Origin: Fusibacter bizertensis
Lineage (GTDB): Bacteria; Bacillota; Clostridia; Peptostreptococcales; Acidaminobacteraceae
NCBI RefSeq assembly: GCF_029914245.1
Contig: NZ_JARYZI010000009.1
Span: 1-64,000, forward strand
Direction of reading: 5' to 3'
Length of the DNA: 64,000 nt
Below, one piece after another: positions 8,465-18,180 of the stretch (the first letter of the stretch is position 1; every line of letters begins with the position of its first letter). Under the pieces are notes generated by a model. It did no database searches, was not told the DNA's origin, and saw nothing but the letters and a program-made list of their open reading frames with translations. The translations under genes and the position numbers were made by a program.

Positions 8465-9529
8465 TTATGAATGCTGATACATAATCGCATTTTCATGAAA
8501 GGACTCTAACTCTTGTAAAAACTTTTCCTTTTCAGTGTGGTCTACAAACGTTGCTATTTGACGCCATGTATACTGATTCGTAAGCTCTTTTAAATGACTA
8601 ATTCTTAATAGGGTATCTGGTGTGCACGATTTTCCAGAAAGGTCATCATGAATATCAAGCAAATGTGATCTTAGAACTTCTTTTAGGTATAACGCCTCTA
8701 ATGCATCCATATCTGCTATGCCATCACGCCATTCTTCAATAATGTTTTGAAAGTGTACCAACACTTGTTTATTCGCACCTTGACTTTCTAGATATGCATG
8801 ATGATCTACATAACTTATGATGCCTGCCCTTTTAATTTCTTTAAATAGGTTTAAAGTTTTATTTTTCCCATTTTCTTTCTCATATCGATAAAGTGCCAGC
8901 ATCAAATACCTTGTTTCAAGTCGCTCTAAAGCATGGAATCTCGGTTCATTTAATCCTTCTGAATTATAAGCAACCAGTGGATCAAATTGATAACAGTAAC
9001 CAAAATCAAATAATTTAACTTTTTTATCTTTTACTAGAATATTTCCACGACTTAAATCCCATTCAAACAAACCAATCTTTTGCAAATCAAGTGCAATATT
9101 GATCGTATCTTGAATCCAATCTATATCCAGTGCTTTGGGATGGTTACCATCAATCCATTCCGAAAGTAATATACCTTTCCTATAATTAGCATATATTGTT
9201 TTGACAATATTGTTTTGAAAAGAGGCAAACTTCCATTGATTTTCTATAATTTTTGACCGGCAGATCAGCTCATTTAAAAATGAAAGTTGTCCATCTATAT
9301 TTTTTACCTTACTTGTTTTCCTTTTTCTTTTTAAATTGTAAACAGCGTCTTTATTTATCTTAAAAATAACACCTGTAAGCCCAGACTCTATAATTTCGCT
9401 GACGAGTTTACTGTTCTCATCAATATTTTCCAATTCATCAATTTTAAAATTTGTATTTTGTAGCGTCCCAATAATATATTCTTCATTGCTTTGATCAAAT
9501 GATGCTAGTTCTCTTTGTCGAATGTTCAT
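8465..9529 (-). CDS. protein-kinase-like phosphotransferase, target unknown
   Basis: A 354-residue protein. The middle has a protein-kinase-like catalytic core: LSEWIDGNHP as the hinge, FEWDLSRGNILVKD as a catalytic loop with Asp and Asn, and KLFDFGYCYQF as the metal-binding DFG motif. These resemble bacterial small-molecule and lipopolysaccharide kinases (the WaaP/RIO-like group). The C-terminal 150 residues are helical with no recognised domain. AGGAGA precedes the ATG. It lies on the same strand about 90 bases downstream of the questin-oxidase/OYE fusion gene. The substrate cannot be inferred. Confidence 0.6.
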   Translation of the reverse strand: MNIRQRELASFDQSNEEYIIGTLQNTNFKIDELENIDENSKLVSEIIESGLTGVIFKINKDAVYNLKRKRKTSKVKNIDGQLSFLNELICRSKIIENQWKFASFQNNIVKTIYANYRKGILLSEWIDGNHPKALDIDWIQDTINIALDLQKIGLFEWDLSRGNILVKDKKVKLFDFGYCYQFDPLVAYNSEGLNEPRFHALERLETRYLMLALYRYEKENGKNKTLNLFKEIKRAGIISYVDHHAYLESQGANKQVLVHFQNIIEEWRDGIADMDALEALYLKEVLRSHLLDIHDDLSGKSCTPDTLLRISHLKELTNQYTWRQIATFVDHTEKEKFLQELESFHENAIMYQHS

Positions 9530-9622
9530 TTTAGTCTAATCTCCTTTTTTATAATTCACACCAATTACGCCAATTAATATTAAACTTGCTCCAATGTAAT
9601 GCTGGTAGCTGCACTGTATACT

Positions 9623-11719
9623 TTATTCATCTTTCGGTACCCAATCTTCAGTATTGATAATGATATCATGCAACGGATCTGGTATAAATTGCTCGTGTTT
9701 TCTTAATGCGCTATACGTTTTGTATGGAACTTGATTTTTTTCCCATTTTTCAATAGTCTTTCCATCTATCAATAATTGTCTACCAAGCGCTATCAATTCC
9801 ACATCGTATTCATATAATCGTTTTGCTGCTTTTTTTGTATAAATACTTCCAACACCTATTAATGGCTTTCTTGAGTTTATGGTGTCTTTAATAACTTTAA
9901 TAATCTTTCTTGTATCACTATGCGCTCTAATTGATGTCTGTTCAAAATCGCTTAAGGATATGTGTAAATAATCAAGATCAAGACCACTAATTATATCGAT
10001 GAACTTAACCGTTTCTTCTAATGAAATACCCGGTTCAGAGTTTTCTTCTGGTGAAAACCGATAACCAATCACAAAATTTTCAAGTTTCATTTTTTCACGC
10101 TCAGCTAAGCAAGCCTTTATAATTGCAAGTGGAAACCTCATTCTTTTTTCAAGACTCCCACCCCACTGATCCTCTCTCCGGTTTGAGTGTGGTGAAAAGA
10201 ACTGTTGTAACAAGTATGTGTTTGCGCCATGAATCTCTATACCATCAAATCCAGCTCTATAGGCTCTATCTACACAGTCTCGAAACGAATTTATTGTATT
10301 TTCTATTTCAATCTCAGACATTGCTCTTGGAATGTTCTCAATCTCTCTTTTACCTGGAATAGGAGAAGCACTAACAGTTATCCCATTAGGCATATCATGC
10401 GGATTTCCTTTTCGGCCTGCATGAAAGACCTGTAAAATCGCCTTCGCACCTTGTGACTTGATTGTTTTTGCAAGCTCAGTCAAAGATGGCAACATCGTAT
10501 CATCCCCTGCAAAAAACTGACCAGAAAACCCCTTGCCGCTTGGCTCCATGTAGGTTGTTGCCGTAATAACCATACCTACTCCACTACTCCTAAACTTGTA
10601 GTATTGGAGTTCTTCTTCGGAGACAGTTCCATCAGAATTTGCACTCCAAGTTGTCATCGGCGCCATGACAAAACGATTTCTTAGTAACAATTTACCGTTT
10701 AGTTTATACTCAGCAAACAATTCTTGAGCTACTTTATTTCTAGCAATCTGACCATATAGTAGCCCCAAATCACTATTTTTATGCATCAAATAATTTTTAT
10801 GCAAACTATAAACCAATTTGTGTGTGTGTTCATCCTTTGATTTAAGTGCTTTCTCAAAAACCAGATTCCAATCAGTATTTTTCTGATCAAAGCTAATTTT
10901 GTTAAGTTTTTTACAGTTCGTCGATAAATATGCTATTTGTAAATGTAGCCAATGTAATTCTATGGCTTTTTTTACATCTAAAATATAGGGGGACAACACA
11001 GTCAACGCATGAGTTGATGTAAACCCGTGAAGCATTGTAAAATCTTCAGTCATGGCATAGATTTTCATGGTTAATTCGCTAAGAGCATCTTCAGTCTTGT
11101 AACTTTCTGGTAATTTTTTCAGCAGTCCTAGCATATTTTCATCTTCAGAAACCTCTTTCATTCGTCCGATAATTAAAGATTCTTTAAACTTCTTTTTCTT
11201 GAAGTATTCACTTTTTGATAATGTTTCAATTGTTTTTAGTGGTTCTTCTTCTAATATCTGATGCTTATCAATATTGAATTTCTTATAGCTATCAGATAAA
11301 TAAGCTAATGCTCTGCCCACTTCATCACTGTTGTCACTCTCAACTGCATATGCCAATCTTATTAAACCATGAAAAGCATCACCTGAAGAACCCTCAAAGA
11401 GCATATCAATATATTTTTTTACGACTTCTTGAACACCATTTGAATTAATCTCAACTTTAAAGTATTGTATTAGCTCACTATAATATTTATTTTGACCTAA
11501 ATATTTTTCTAAGTTATCAATAATAAATTTAGGTTCATCAATGGATTTAATTTTTTTATCCTTTTCATACCAAAACGCATAGTCATAGATATCTTTTACG
11601 TCCATACCAAGATAATGAAGTGCATAAGCTGTCATTGGTAAGTGGTTTGTTAATCCGCCACTATAAGTTGGCATTTGATTGCCAATTGAATCTATTAAGG
11701 TTTTAAAATTCATAAACAT
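9623..11719 (-). CDS. fusion: questin-oxidase-like domain plus Old Yellow Enzyme
   Basis: A 698-residue single reading frame. Residues 1-330 resemble the questin oxidase family (DUF4243), with NHLPMTAYALHYLG, the AFHGLIRLAYA motif and LHGFTSTHALT. From about residue 335 (VAQELFAEYKLNGKLLLRNRFVMAPMTT) it is a typical NADH:flavin oxidoreductase barrel with the FMN site and HAGRKG and HGANTYLLQQFFSPHSNRR motifs. The C-terminus is full length for Old Yellow Enzymes, with no iron-sulfur extension. Such enzymes reduce activated C=C bonds; the N-terminal family in fungi opens anthraquinone rings. The ribosome site is separated from the ATG by a small hairpin. Confidence 0.8.
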   Translation of the reverse strand: MFMNFKTLIDSIGNQMPTYSGGLTNHLPMTAYALHYLGMDVKDIYDYAFWYEKDKKIKSIDEPKFIIDNLEKYLGQNKYYSELIQYFKVEINSNGVQEVVKKYIDMLFEGSSGDAFHGLIRLAYAVESDNSDEVGRALAYLSDSYKKFNIDKHQILEEEPLKTIETLSKSEYFKKKKFKESLIIGRMKEVSEDENMLGLLKKLPESYKTEDALSELTMKIYAMTEDFTMLHGFTSTHALTVLSPYILDVKKAIELHWLHLQIAYLSTNCKKLNKISFDQKNTDWNLVFEKALKSKDEHTHKLVYSLHKNYLMHKNSDLGLLYGQIARNKVAQELFAEYKLNGKLLLRNRFVMAPMTTWSANSDGTVSEEELQYYKFRSSGVGMVITATTYMEPSGKGFSGQFFAGDDTMLPSLTELAKTIKSQGAKAILQVFHAGRKGNPHDMPNGITVSASPIPGKREIENIPRAMSEIEIENTINSFRDCVDRAYRAGFDGIEIHGANTYLLQQFFSPHSNRREDQWGGSLEKRMRFPLAIIKACLAEREKMKLENFVIGYRFSPEENSEPGISLEETVKFIDIISGLDLDYLHISLSDFEQTSIRAHSDTRKIIKVIKDTINSRKPLIGVGSIYTKKAAKRLYEYDVELIALGRQLLIDGKTIEKWEKNQVPYKTYSALRKHEQFIPDPLHDIIINTEDWVPKDE

Positions 11720-11753
11720 AATTGTATACTAAAAATAGTATAACTCTCCCTTC
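11717..11753 (-). promoter_or_regulatory. Shine-Dalgarno set back behind an 18-base hairpin
   Basis: The only good ribosome site, GAAGGGAGAGT (11743-11753), is 26 bases from the ATG. Between them sits TATACTA-TTTT-TAGTATA (11725-11742). If this folds, the effective spacing becomes eight bases. Confidence 0.4.
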
Positions 11754-11784
11754 TATAAACGATTTGCGAGACACTTGAAAAATT

Positions 11785-12492
11785 CTATCTCTTATAAAAT
11801 GACTTTTTCCTGAAACTAAGTCTGATTAGTCCAATGGCAATTGCAAACTCAGTAACAATCCAAATCAGCATTGATACGTTAGACCCTGTATACATTTTGA
11901 ATTGTGGAAAAATAAAATTCACAATACTGTCTGCTACATATAGCGTACCTGACACGCCAATAAAAAACACTACTATTTTGTTAAAATAATCTGTTTGTCT
12001 AAATTGAAGTGCAATAACGATCAGATATAGACCAAAGAAGACTAACGCTAAAAAGTAACCATACCTAAACATCTCAAGTTGATAAATACCCAATATCTGC
12101 GAAAATACAGGCTCTATTATATCATTTTTAAAATATAATAACGCTGTGTGCATCCTTTGTAAATTCATTGCCAACAATACGGATTGAATCATCCTTAAAA
12201 TTAATCCAGTCATAGCTAAGGTTTTGTTTAGATTTCTAAAGATCACATAAAGCGCTATTCCAACAGTTATATCGAGTAGTACCATTAACAAATCACTAAA
12301 GAATCCAAGTCTAAATAAAAGTTCATTTGAAGTTATGTTACTTACAGTTTCTGTCATGGTGCCTGTAATAAGTGAGCTTCGAACAAATAACTCAGCAAAT
12401 AAACCTAGTAGTATTAAGAGTACATAAGATATTCCACCTATTCTTGCAGCCTTTTTAATCGTTTGATCGCTATCAAAGTTTACCGTTTCCAT
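11785..12492 (-). CDS. DUF4386 family membrane protein
   Basis: A 235-residue protein with six predicted transmembrane segments and the DUF4386 pattern: KAARIGGISYVLLILLG at the N-terminus, DLLMVLLDITVGIALYVIF, and a periplasmic-facing loop before MFRYGYFLALVFFGLYL. The family function is unknown. AGGAGG precedes the ATG. It starts nine bases after the MDR gene ends and lies before the questin-oxidase/OYE gene, so it belongs to the unit probably controlled by the LuxR-type regulator at 13.6-16.2 kb. Confidence 0.8.
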   Translation of the reverse strand: METVNFDSDQTIKKAARIGGISYVLLILLGLFAELFVRSSLITGTMTETVSNITSNELLFRLGFFSDLLMVLLDITVGIALYVIFRNLNKTLAMTGLILRMIQSVLLAMNLQRMHTALLYFKNDIIEPVFSQILGIYQLEMFRYGYFLALVFFGLYLIVIALQFRQTDYFNKIVVFFIGVSGTLYVADSIVNFIFPQFKMYTGSNVSMLIWIVTEFAIAIGLIRLSFRKKSFYKR

Positions 12493-12501
12493 AATTACCT
12501 C

Positions 12502-13425
12502 CTAATTTTCAAAATCAATTATTACTGTACCTACTTTAGCTCCAGACTTCACTCGATCCAGTGCTTTACTCACTTCTTTCAGTGCAACTCTACTATCTAT
12601 TACTTCTCTTATGCCACCTACTGAATATAACTCAAATAATGTTTCAATATCCTCTTTCTTAAAGCTTGCTATTCCCATTTTTATTCTCACGCTTTTTACT
12701 AGCCAGCTCTTTAATAGAGTTCCTATCAATTCAACGCCTACATGAGTGGTTATAAAATCAGAGTCTTTAGACATATGCGCAACAGTTCTATGCACATTCA
12801 GTTTACCTACAGCATCAAAAACGACATCAAACTGGTCCAGATATTCCTCAATATTTTCTTGAGTATAATCAATACACCTATCTGCTCCAAATTGTTCAAG
12901 AATCGCAAAATTTTTAGCGCTACTTACTGCAGTTACATTGTGTCCATAAGCCTTCATTAATTGAAGGGCTAAAAGACCAACTTCACCTGAGGCACCATTA
13001 ATTAATATCCATAATTTTCTGTTCATACTAGCCAGTTTTTTAAGAAAATACAGCGCGGCACTCCCACCAAACAACAGCGAAACAGCTCCTTCATAGGAAA
13101 TATCATCAGGAATTTGATGAATGATACTTTCATTACTTACACATATAAATTCAGAAAGTGTACCATTCTTATGAAGTCCACAAACTCGGTCTCCAATGTT
13201 ATACTCATCTACACCATTACCTAAACTGACAACTTCTCCAGCATAAAATTGACCAACAATCTTATTTTTTTTTGAACCCATGCGCATCAGTGCAACATCA
13301 CCTGTAGTCAAAGGAACCTTTTTCACTTTAACTTTAATTTCATATTTTGCAGGCTGAACATCAAAAACTTCTACTAACGCGAGTTCCTTATCATTGTCCT
13401 TGTCAATGACACTTATAGCTTTCAT
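12502..13425 (-). CDS. zinc-independent MDR oxidoreductase
   Basis: A 307-residue MDR-family reductase, shorter than the one at 4.3 kb. The GroES-like domain has TTGDVALMRMGS and VGQFYAGEVVSLGNGV. The nucleotide-binding fold has LINGASGEVGLLALQLMKAYG and FDVVFDAVGK. No zinc ligands are present, so a quinone- or enoyl-reductase activity with NADPH is likely. AGAGGTG precedes the ATG. It is the first gene of a minus-strand set (MDR, DUF4386, OYE fusion), all redox or membrane proteins, downstream of the MalT-type regulator. Confidence 0.82.
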   Translation of the reverse strand: MKAISVIDKDNDKELALVEVFDVQPAKYEIKVKVKKVPLTTGDVALMRMGSKKNKIVGQFYAGEVVSLGNGVDEYNIGDRVCGLHKNGTLSEFICVSNESIIHQIPDDISYEGAVSLLFGGSAALYFLKKLASMNRKLWILINGASGEVGLLALQLMKAYGHNVTAVSSAKNFAILEQFGADRCIDYTQENIEEYLDQFDVVFDAVGKLNVHRTVAHMSKDSDFITTHVGVELIGTLLKSWLVKSVRIKMGIASFKKEDIETLFELYSVGGIREVIDSRVALKEVSKALDRVKSGAKVGTVIIDFEN

Positions 13426-13501
13426 ATTTCACCTCTTTTCAAATTTTTATACTGATACCTTAAAATTTCTTACATCATACCGTATTGCAGATGTCATAAA
13501 C

Positions 13502-13519
13502 TACCCCCTTTAGTGGGTA
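13502..13519. repeat. inverted repeat upstream of the MDR gene
   Basis: TACCC and GGGTA arms with an 8-base centre, some 80 bases upstream of the MDR start and just past the terminator of the LuxR-type gene. It could be an operator for that regulator; there is no direct evidence. Confidence 0.25.
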
Positions 13520-13540
13520 AAAAAATAAAAGACAAGCAAT

Positions 13541-13579
13541 AAAAAAGCCATAGACTAAACATAGCTTGTTTAATCCATG
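13541..13579 (-). terminator. intrinsic terminator of the MalT-type regulator
   Basis: On the minus strand a 12-bp stem (CATGGATTAAAC with GTTTAGTCTATG, two G-T pairs) and 7-base loop are followed by GCTTTTTTATT. It lies about 40 bases past the stop codon. Confidence 0.75.
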
Positions 13580-13621
13580 ACTTTGACTTTGTAATTTCTA
13601 GAATAATAGTTATTCTTAGAA

Positions 13622-16237
13622 TTATTTTAAGAAGCCTAATTCTTTTGCTTTCACAATGGCTTGAGTCCTTCTATTTACGCCCAATTTTCTATATATACTT
13701 TTATTGTAACTTTTTATAGTTTCTTCTGATAAATATAATTTACCACTAATCTCTTTATTTGTTAAACCTTCGCTTATACATAGAAAAACATCCAACTCAC
13801 GCTTAGAAAGTGGTTCTATTAAGCCATTATTTGAATTTGAATAAATTAGACTTCCACGGCTAATTGGAATGTTTTCAATAATATTCTCTATAGAATACAA
13901 AATAAAAGGTAACTGGTAGCCTTCTAAATTAGCGTATTTCTTACTTAACTTATAAAATTCTAGGCGCTTAATGTCATTTTTCTCATAGTGATAACAGATG
14001 CTTAAGAGCAAATTAAATGTTACCATACTGCTTACTCGTTTTTGTTGCTCGAAATGTTTTATGTTTCTAACTAGAAATGCTTTTATATACGCTAGATTAA
14101 GCTTATCTTTATCATTGGCCTTTATCTTATATAAAGCGGACAAAACTAATAAAATTGTGGCATATTCGGTTATAAAACTGCTTAACTCATTTTCATGAAT
14201 ATGACTTAAAACAAGTCCTGTTTCCTTAGTTTGTCTCAGTCTCATAGCCTCTTCTAAATCTAATGTTGTTAAATATTCTGGGATCGGACTGGGATTTATC
14301 ACCATACGCAATTGCGCAATAGTCTCATAAGCTTCTTCATACATATCTTGACTGATCAACATGCGTGCTTTAAGTTTCAGCATCTTATATTTCCAGTCAT
14401 CAAGCGCACAAATACTGCCACTTTCCTCACTCAATCTCAGTTTCTCATAAGCTAATTCTAAATCTCCTTTATAAAAAAACAGCTTACCTCTGAATAAGTC
14501 TAGACTTGCATTTAGTATTTTTAATATACTATTTTTATCTACTCTACTAGACACTAAGTTTAATAAAAATTCCGCTTTTCTAAAATAACCGAACTCACAA
14601 TACAGTTCAATTAAAGTTAAATCCACTAGATTATATACGAGATCATCTTTAAGATACTCTTTGCTTTTGATCAATGACTGCTCTGCAAGAAGGAATTCTC
14701 CTTGAGCCCAATACGCACACGATTGCAACGTATAGATTACACCTACATATTGAATGCTGATTGATTCATATTCATTAAAAATTTTGTGCACTATGTCGAG
14801 TGTTCCATCATGCTGATTATTCATGGAAGCAATATAAATCTCTGCAATTTTACATGACAAAGGAATTGTTTGGGTTATTTCTGGGTACGCTAAATAGTTA
14901 CACTGTGTATAGATATCAAAAGATAAATTAAATTTTGCTTGAGCTAACTTTATATTTCCATCTTGTAATAGCGACCAACCCAACCCCAAATAAATGATCG
15001 GATTATCTGAGTAGGTCTCTAAAGGAAGTTTTTCAACTAGTTCTCTCCAGCTTTTGTGCTCCATTTTAACATCTACATCCGGCCATATTTCAGACAATAA
15101 CTGCACCGCTTTAGAATACGCTTTAATTTGTATATATTGGTTTATCGCATCTAAGAACATATCATGCTGTTCATACCAATCTGCAATTATTAAAATAATT
15201 GATTGTAGATTAACCATAGATTGAGTTTCAAAATACTGTTGCCGCGTTATATCTAAAGCTTCTTTGAACAAATGATGATACCGATAAGTGTTCTCCTTTT
15301 CAAGTTCAACTAAAAACAAGTTTTTTTTCTTCAACTTAACTAGAATTGATTCAATACTAAGTTTTGTGTCATCCATGATTTTTTCACAAATAGATATATT
15401 AAAAAAATCAAGTACCGAAGTTCTATACACAAAATCAATGATGGACTGATCTTCAAAAAGTAGAATTTCATCAATCATATATTGCTTAATTGATGCGATT
15501 TGTTTTGACTTTAACTCATTGTGAATGGTTTCCCCTTTTACTACAAATGAAGACATCAACTGAACACCGAATAGCCACCCTTCTGTTTGGCTATAAATAG
15601 ACTCAACCAATTGAAAATCACTTGTTTTAGGACTCAGCATGTTTAAGTAACTTTGAATCTCTTTCTTCGACAAAGCCAAATCACTCAACCCAATCTGAGT
15701 GACGAAGCCTTCTAGGACTTTAGTTATAGGTGGAAAATGTTGTTCTTCCCTTGATATGACAACTATCTTTAAATATTGATTCTTTAAGCTTAAAAGCCTA
15801 TTAAGAAAAATAAAAATATCATTGTTATTTAGTGAATGAAAATCATCAAAAATAAGATAAAAATCATATTTAATATTTAAAAATTGACTTAATAGGAATG
15901 CACTCATGTTATATTCGGAATGATTGAACATCTTAAGTACACCCAGATATTCTTCTTCACTTATAATTTCACTAGAAACTAACCCTCTCAATAAATAATT
16001 ATAAAATCTAATCAAATCATTGTCAGTTGGATCAAGTGAATACCATAAATGTGGATACTCCTTTTCACTCACCCAATGACTGATTAAAATTGATTTACCG
16101 GAACCGGCTGGAGAAACAACTTGAATTACATCATATACGGGATTTTCATCTAGCTTTCTTAATACTTTTTTTCTTTTAATCCAGTTCAGCGGCAATTGTG
16201 GCTTCGACAATTTGTTCTCATAAAACCATGTATTCAT
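13622..16237 (-). CDS. MalT-type LuxR-family (LAL) ATP-dependent regulator
   Basis: About 871 residues. The N-terminal STAND ATPase has Walker A SPAGSGKS near residue 43 and Walker B YLIFDDFHS near 132. A long helical TPR-like sensor region follows (about 330-790). The C-terminal LuxR HTH is clear: LSKRELDVFLCISEGLTNKEISGKLYLSEETIKSYNKSIYRKLGVNRR. LAL proteins bind an inducer and ATP, oligomerise and activate nearby operons. The likely target is the MDR/DUF4386/OYE set downstream. I chose ATG 16237 after AAAGGACG. The inducer is unknown. Confidence 0.88.
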   Translation of the reverse strand: MNTWFYENKLSKPQLPLNWIKRKKVLRKLDENPVYDVIQVVSPAGSGKSILISHWVSEKEYPHLWYSLDPTDNDLIRFYNYLLRGLVSSEIISEEEYLGVLKMFNHSEYNMSAFLLSQFLNIKYDFYLIFDDFHSLNNNDIFIFLNRLLSLKNQYLKIVVISREEQHFPPITKVLEGFVTQIGLSDLALSKKEIQSYLNMLSPKTSDFQLVESIYSQTEGWLFGVQLMSSFVVKGETIHNELKSKQIASIKQYMIDEILLFEDQSIIDFVYRTSVLDFFNISICEKIMDDTKLSIESILVKLKKKNLFLVELEKENTYRYHHLFKEALDITRQQYFETQSMVNLQSIILIIADWYEQHDMFLDAINQYIQIKAYSKAVQLLSEIWPDVDVKMEHKSWRELVEKLPLETYSDNPIIYLGLGWSLLQDGNIKLAQAKFNLSFDIYTQCNYLAYPEITQTIPLSCKIAEIYIASMNNQHDGTLDIVHKIFNEYESISIQYVGVIYTLQSCAYWAQGEFLLAEQSLIKSKEYLKDDLVYNLVDLTLIELYCEFGYFRKAEFLLNLVSSRVDKNSILKILNASLDLFRGKLFFYKGDLELAYEKLRLSEESGSICALDDWKYKMLKLKARMLISQDMYEEAYETIAQLRMVINPSPIPEYLTTLDLEEAMRLRQTKETGLVLSHIHENELSSFITEYATILLVLSALYKIKANDKDKLNLAYIKAFLVRNIKHFEQQKRVSSMVTFNLLLSICYHYEKNDIKRLEFYKLSKKYANLEGYQLPFILYSIENIIENIPISRGSLIYSNSNNGLIEPLSKRELDVFLCISEGLTNKEISGKLYLSEETIKSYNKSIYRKLGVNRRTQAIVKAKELGFLK

Positions 16238-16267
16238 CAAATCGTCCTTTCATATATTAATAATAAA

Positions 16268-16295
16268 CCGCTTCGCAACCAATGTTGAAAAGCGG
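16268..16295 (-). terminator. intrinsic terminator after the GFA gene
   Basis: CCGCTT and AAGCGG arms with an inner CAAC/GTTG pairing, followed on the minus strand by TTTATTATT. It lies just past the GFA stop codon. Confidence 0.6.
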
Positions 16296-16304
16296 CTATT
16301 GTAT

Positions 16305-16727
16305 TTATTTATCTGACAATTCATCAAACATTGGCAACTCATCAAACTTTGGTACGTTCTCAAGTTCAGTGTCCCAGCTTGCTCTACTTGCATAGAAGAT
16401 ATGTCCTTGTGGCACTATGTTTATATCACTATTAAGACTTCCTGCGGGAACTACAAGTAATTTTCCCTCCATTTGTATATTGGGCAATGCAGATCCACAA
16501 TTTGTACAAAAACTTTTTATATGACCTTCTGAACGAAAATTGAAGGTTTTAACTTTTTCTTTACCAGACAACCATCTTAACTTGGCTGTAGAAGAAAAAA
16601 GGTTGGCAGCATGTGCTGAACCTGTATCTTTACGGCATCGCTTACAATGACAGAGATAAAAATTTTCAAAATCTCCTTCTACTTCAAAAGTAACATCACC
16701 ACAAAGACATGATCCTAGATATTTCAT
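16305..16727 (-). CDS. GFA (CENP-V/Gfa-like) zinc-binding protein
   Basis: A 140-residue protein of the GFA family (glutathione-dependent formaldehyde-activating enzyme-like). The zinc ligands are visible as GSCLCGDV at residues 6-12, CHCKRCRKDTG near 27-35, and FCTNCGS near 74-79. Family members bind two zincs; most, including this one, have no proven reaction. AAGGAG precedes the ATG. It is a single minus-strand gene between the serine hydrolase and the LuxR-type regulator, with its own terminator. Confidence 0.85.
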   Translation of the reverse strand: MKYLGSCLCGDVTFEVEGDFENFYLCHCKRCRKDTGSAHAANLFSSTAKLRWLSGKEKVKTFNFRSEGHIKSFCTNCGSALPNIQMEGKLLVVPAGSLNSDINIVPQGHIFYASRASWDTELENVPKFDELPMFDELSDK

Positions 16728-16906
16728 AACAAAACTCCTTCCTATATGATTCTTTGTACTTTTGATCCCATTGGTTATTCTTATCTCTAAGTATCTATAA
16801 AACGAAAAGTGGCTATTTTGTTTTTCTTTAATTATACCTAGTGACTGGATTTTTGTCTATTACTCTCACTTTGATCAATAATTCCGAATCTATTCAATTC
16901 TAATTC

Positions 16907-16944
16907 AAAAAAAAGCCCCAACAAAACTAATCTTCGTCAAGGCT
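16907..16944 (-). terminator. intrinsic terminator after the serine hydrolase
   Basis: On the minus strand AGCCTTGACGAA pairs with TTTTGTTGGGGCT (several G-T pairs) and is followed by eight T residues. It lies about 40 bases past the stop. Confidence 0.7.
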
Positions 16945-16982
16945 TGATTCTATTTAAGTACTATTTGGATTCTATTTTGATA

Positions 16983-18014
16983 TTATTTTGATAATATTTT
17001 CATAATTCTATTATAAAGTATCTCAATTTTCGTCCATGAATCACCACCACTTGTATTAACAAATAATATAACGACAGTATCTCGTTCTTTATCATATCTC
17101 GCTATACTCTGATACCCTGGTAGTAATCCCGTATGTTCATACACATATAGTTCAGAATAGAGGGTTCTTTCGCTCTCTGTCATCAACGATCCATCATTAA
17201 GTGCTCTTAAAAATATACCAACATCTTCAGCAGTTGCAACCATTGAGCCACCAGGAATTGTATAATCACTGAGTTTCAAATCACCATCATACCCTACATC
17301 ATAGCCACTCATCACATTTTGCTGATTCACCTCTTTAAGGAAGCTAAATGTATTGGTCAGATTCAACGGTTCCAAGATTTCTTCTTTGATATATTGCTGA
17401 TGCGAATACCCTAAAGCTTTATCCATAATCTCACCGATTAGCAGATAGTTGGTATTGGAATATGCGTATTTACTATCTGGAGAAAAATCAGCTGACATGC
17501 CAAGAACTAGCTTTAGTGCATCTTTATTACTTATTGGCAGATTTGACCAAGGAAACGCTTTCAATTTAATAAAATCTGGGATACCGCTTCGATGCTTTAT
17601 TAGCATTCTTAATGATATTTTATCAGAGAACTCAATCTGATTTGCGTATTCTGGCATAAGCGTACTCAAAGTATCGTCAAGATTTAACCGTTGTTCATCG
17701 ATAAGTTTCGTTGCTGCAACCGCAATATAGAGCTTGCTTATGCTAGCAATTTTGAATAAAGATTCTGGATCCGTCTCAATCTTCTTATCCCTATCTTTCC
17801 AACCGGCGCTATAAAATGATGCCTTTCCTCCTTGATTTACATATACGATAACCCCATCTAGATTATGATTTGTCACTGCGCTTTCTATATCCATTTGTAT
17901 CGTTTCCGATAGTGGTGATGCCCACATTTTCACGATTCCCCATGGGACAAAAGCTAATGAGACTATAAGCATGACAAATGTAATTATTCTTATTATCACT
18001 TTTTTACTTTTCAT
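16983..18014 (-). CDS. beta-lactamase-fold serine hydrolase (PBP4*/class C-like)
   Basis: A 343-residue protein of the serine beta-lactamase-like superfamily. An N-terminal signal anchor spans about residues 7-30, so it acts outside the cytoplasm. The catalytic SISK (S-x-x-K) is near residue 91, YSNTNY gives the Y-x-N element, and HTG near 294 is the third motif. Such proteins act as D-aminopeptidases, esterases or carboxypeptidases; beta-lactam resistance should not be assumed. AAAGGATTG precedes the ATG. It is the last gene of a minus-strand run that begins with the winged-helix regulator at 20.9 kb. Confidence 0.85.
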   Translation of the reverse strand: MKSKKVIIRIITFVMLIVSLAFVPWGIVKMWASPLSETIQMDIESAVTNHNLDGVIVYVNQGGKASFYSAGWKDRDKKIETDPESLFKIASISKLYIAVAATKLIDEQRLNLDDTLSTLMPEYANQIEFSDKISLRMLIKHRSGIPDFIKLKAFPWSNLPISNKDALKLVLGMSADFSPDSKYAYSNTNYLLIGEIMDKALGYSHQQYIKEEILEPLNLTNTFSFLKEVNQQNVMSGYDVGYDGDLKLSDYTIPGGSMVATAEDVGIFLRALNDGSLMTESERTLYSELYVYEHTGLLPGYQSIARYDKERDTVVILFVNTSGGDSWTKIEILYNRIMKILSK

Positions 18015-18180
18015 TCAATCAATCCTTTCAATAAATATCACCAAAATTTTGGAATTCTGGACCATTTGTGAGATCAAGTTGTTTTATATTGTGTATGTTG
18101 TGTATGCACAATATATCACTAAATAATAGGATTGTCAAACGAAAGTATACAAGTACTTACTTTAGTGACATTTTGCAAGG

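Noticed and set aside
16983-18014. Beta-lactam resistance gene
   Set aside because: Motifs fit the wide serine hydrolase superfamily; nothing points to beta-lactam hydrolysis.
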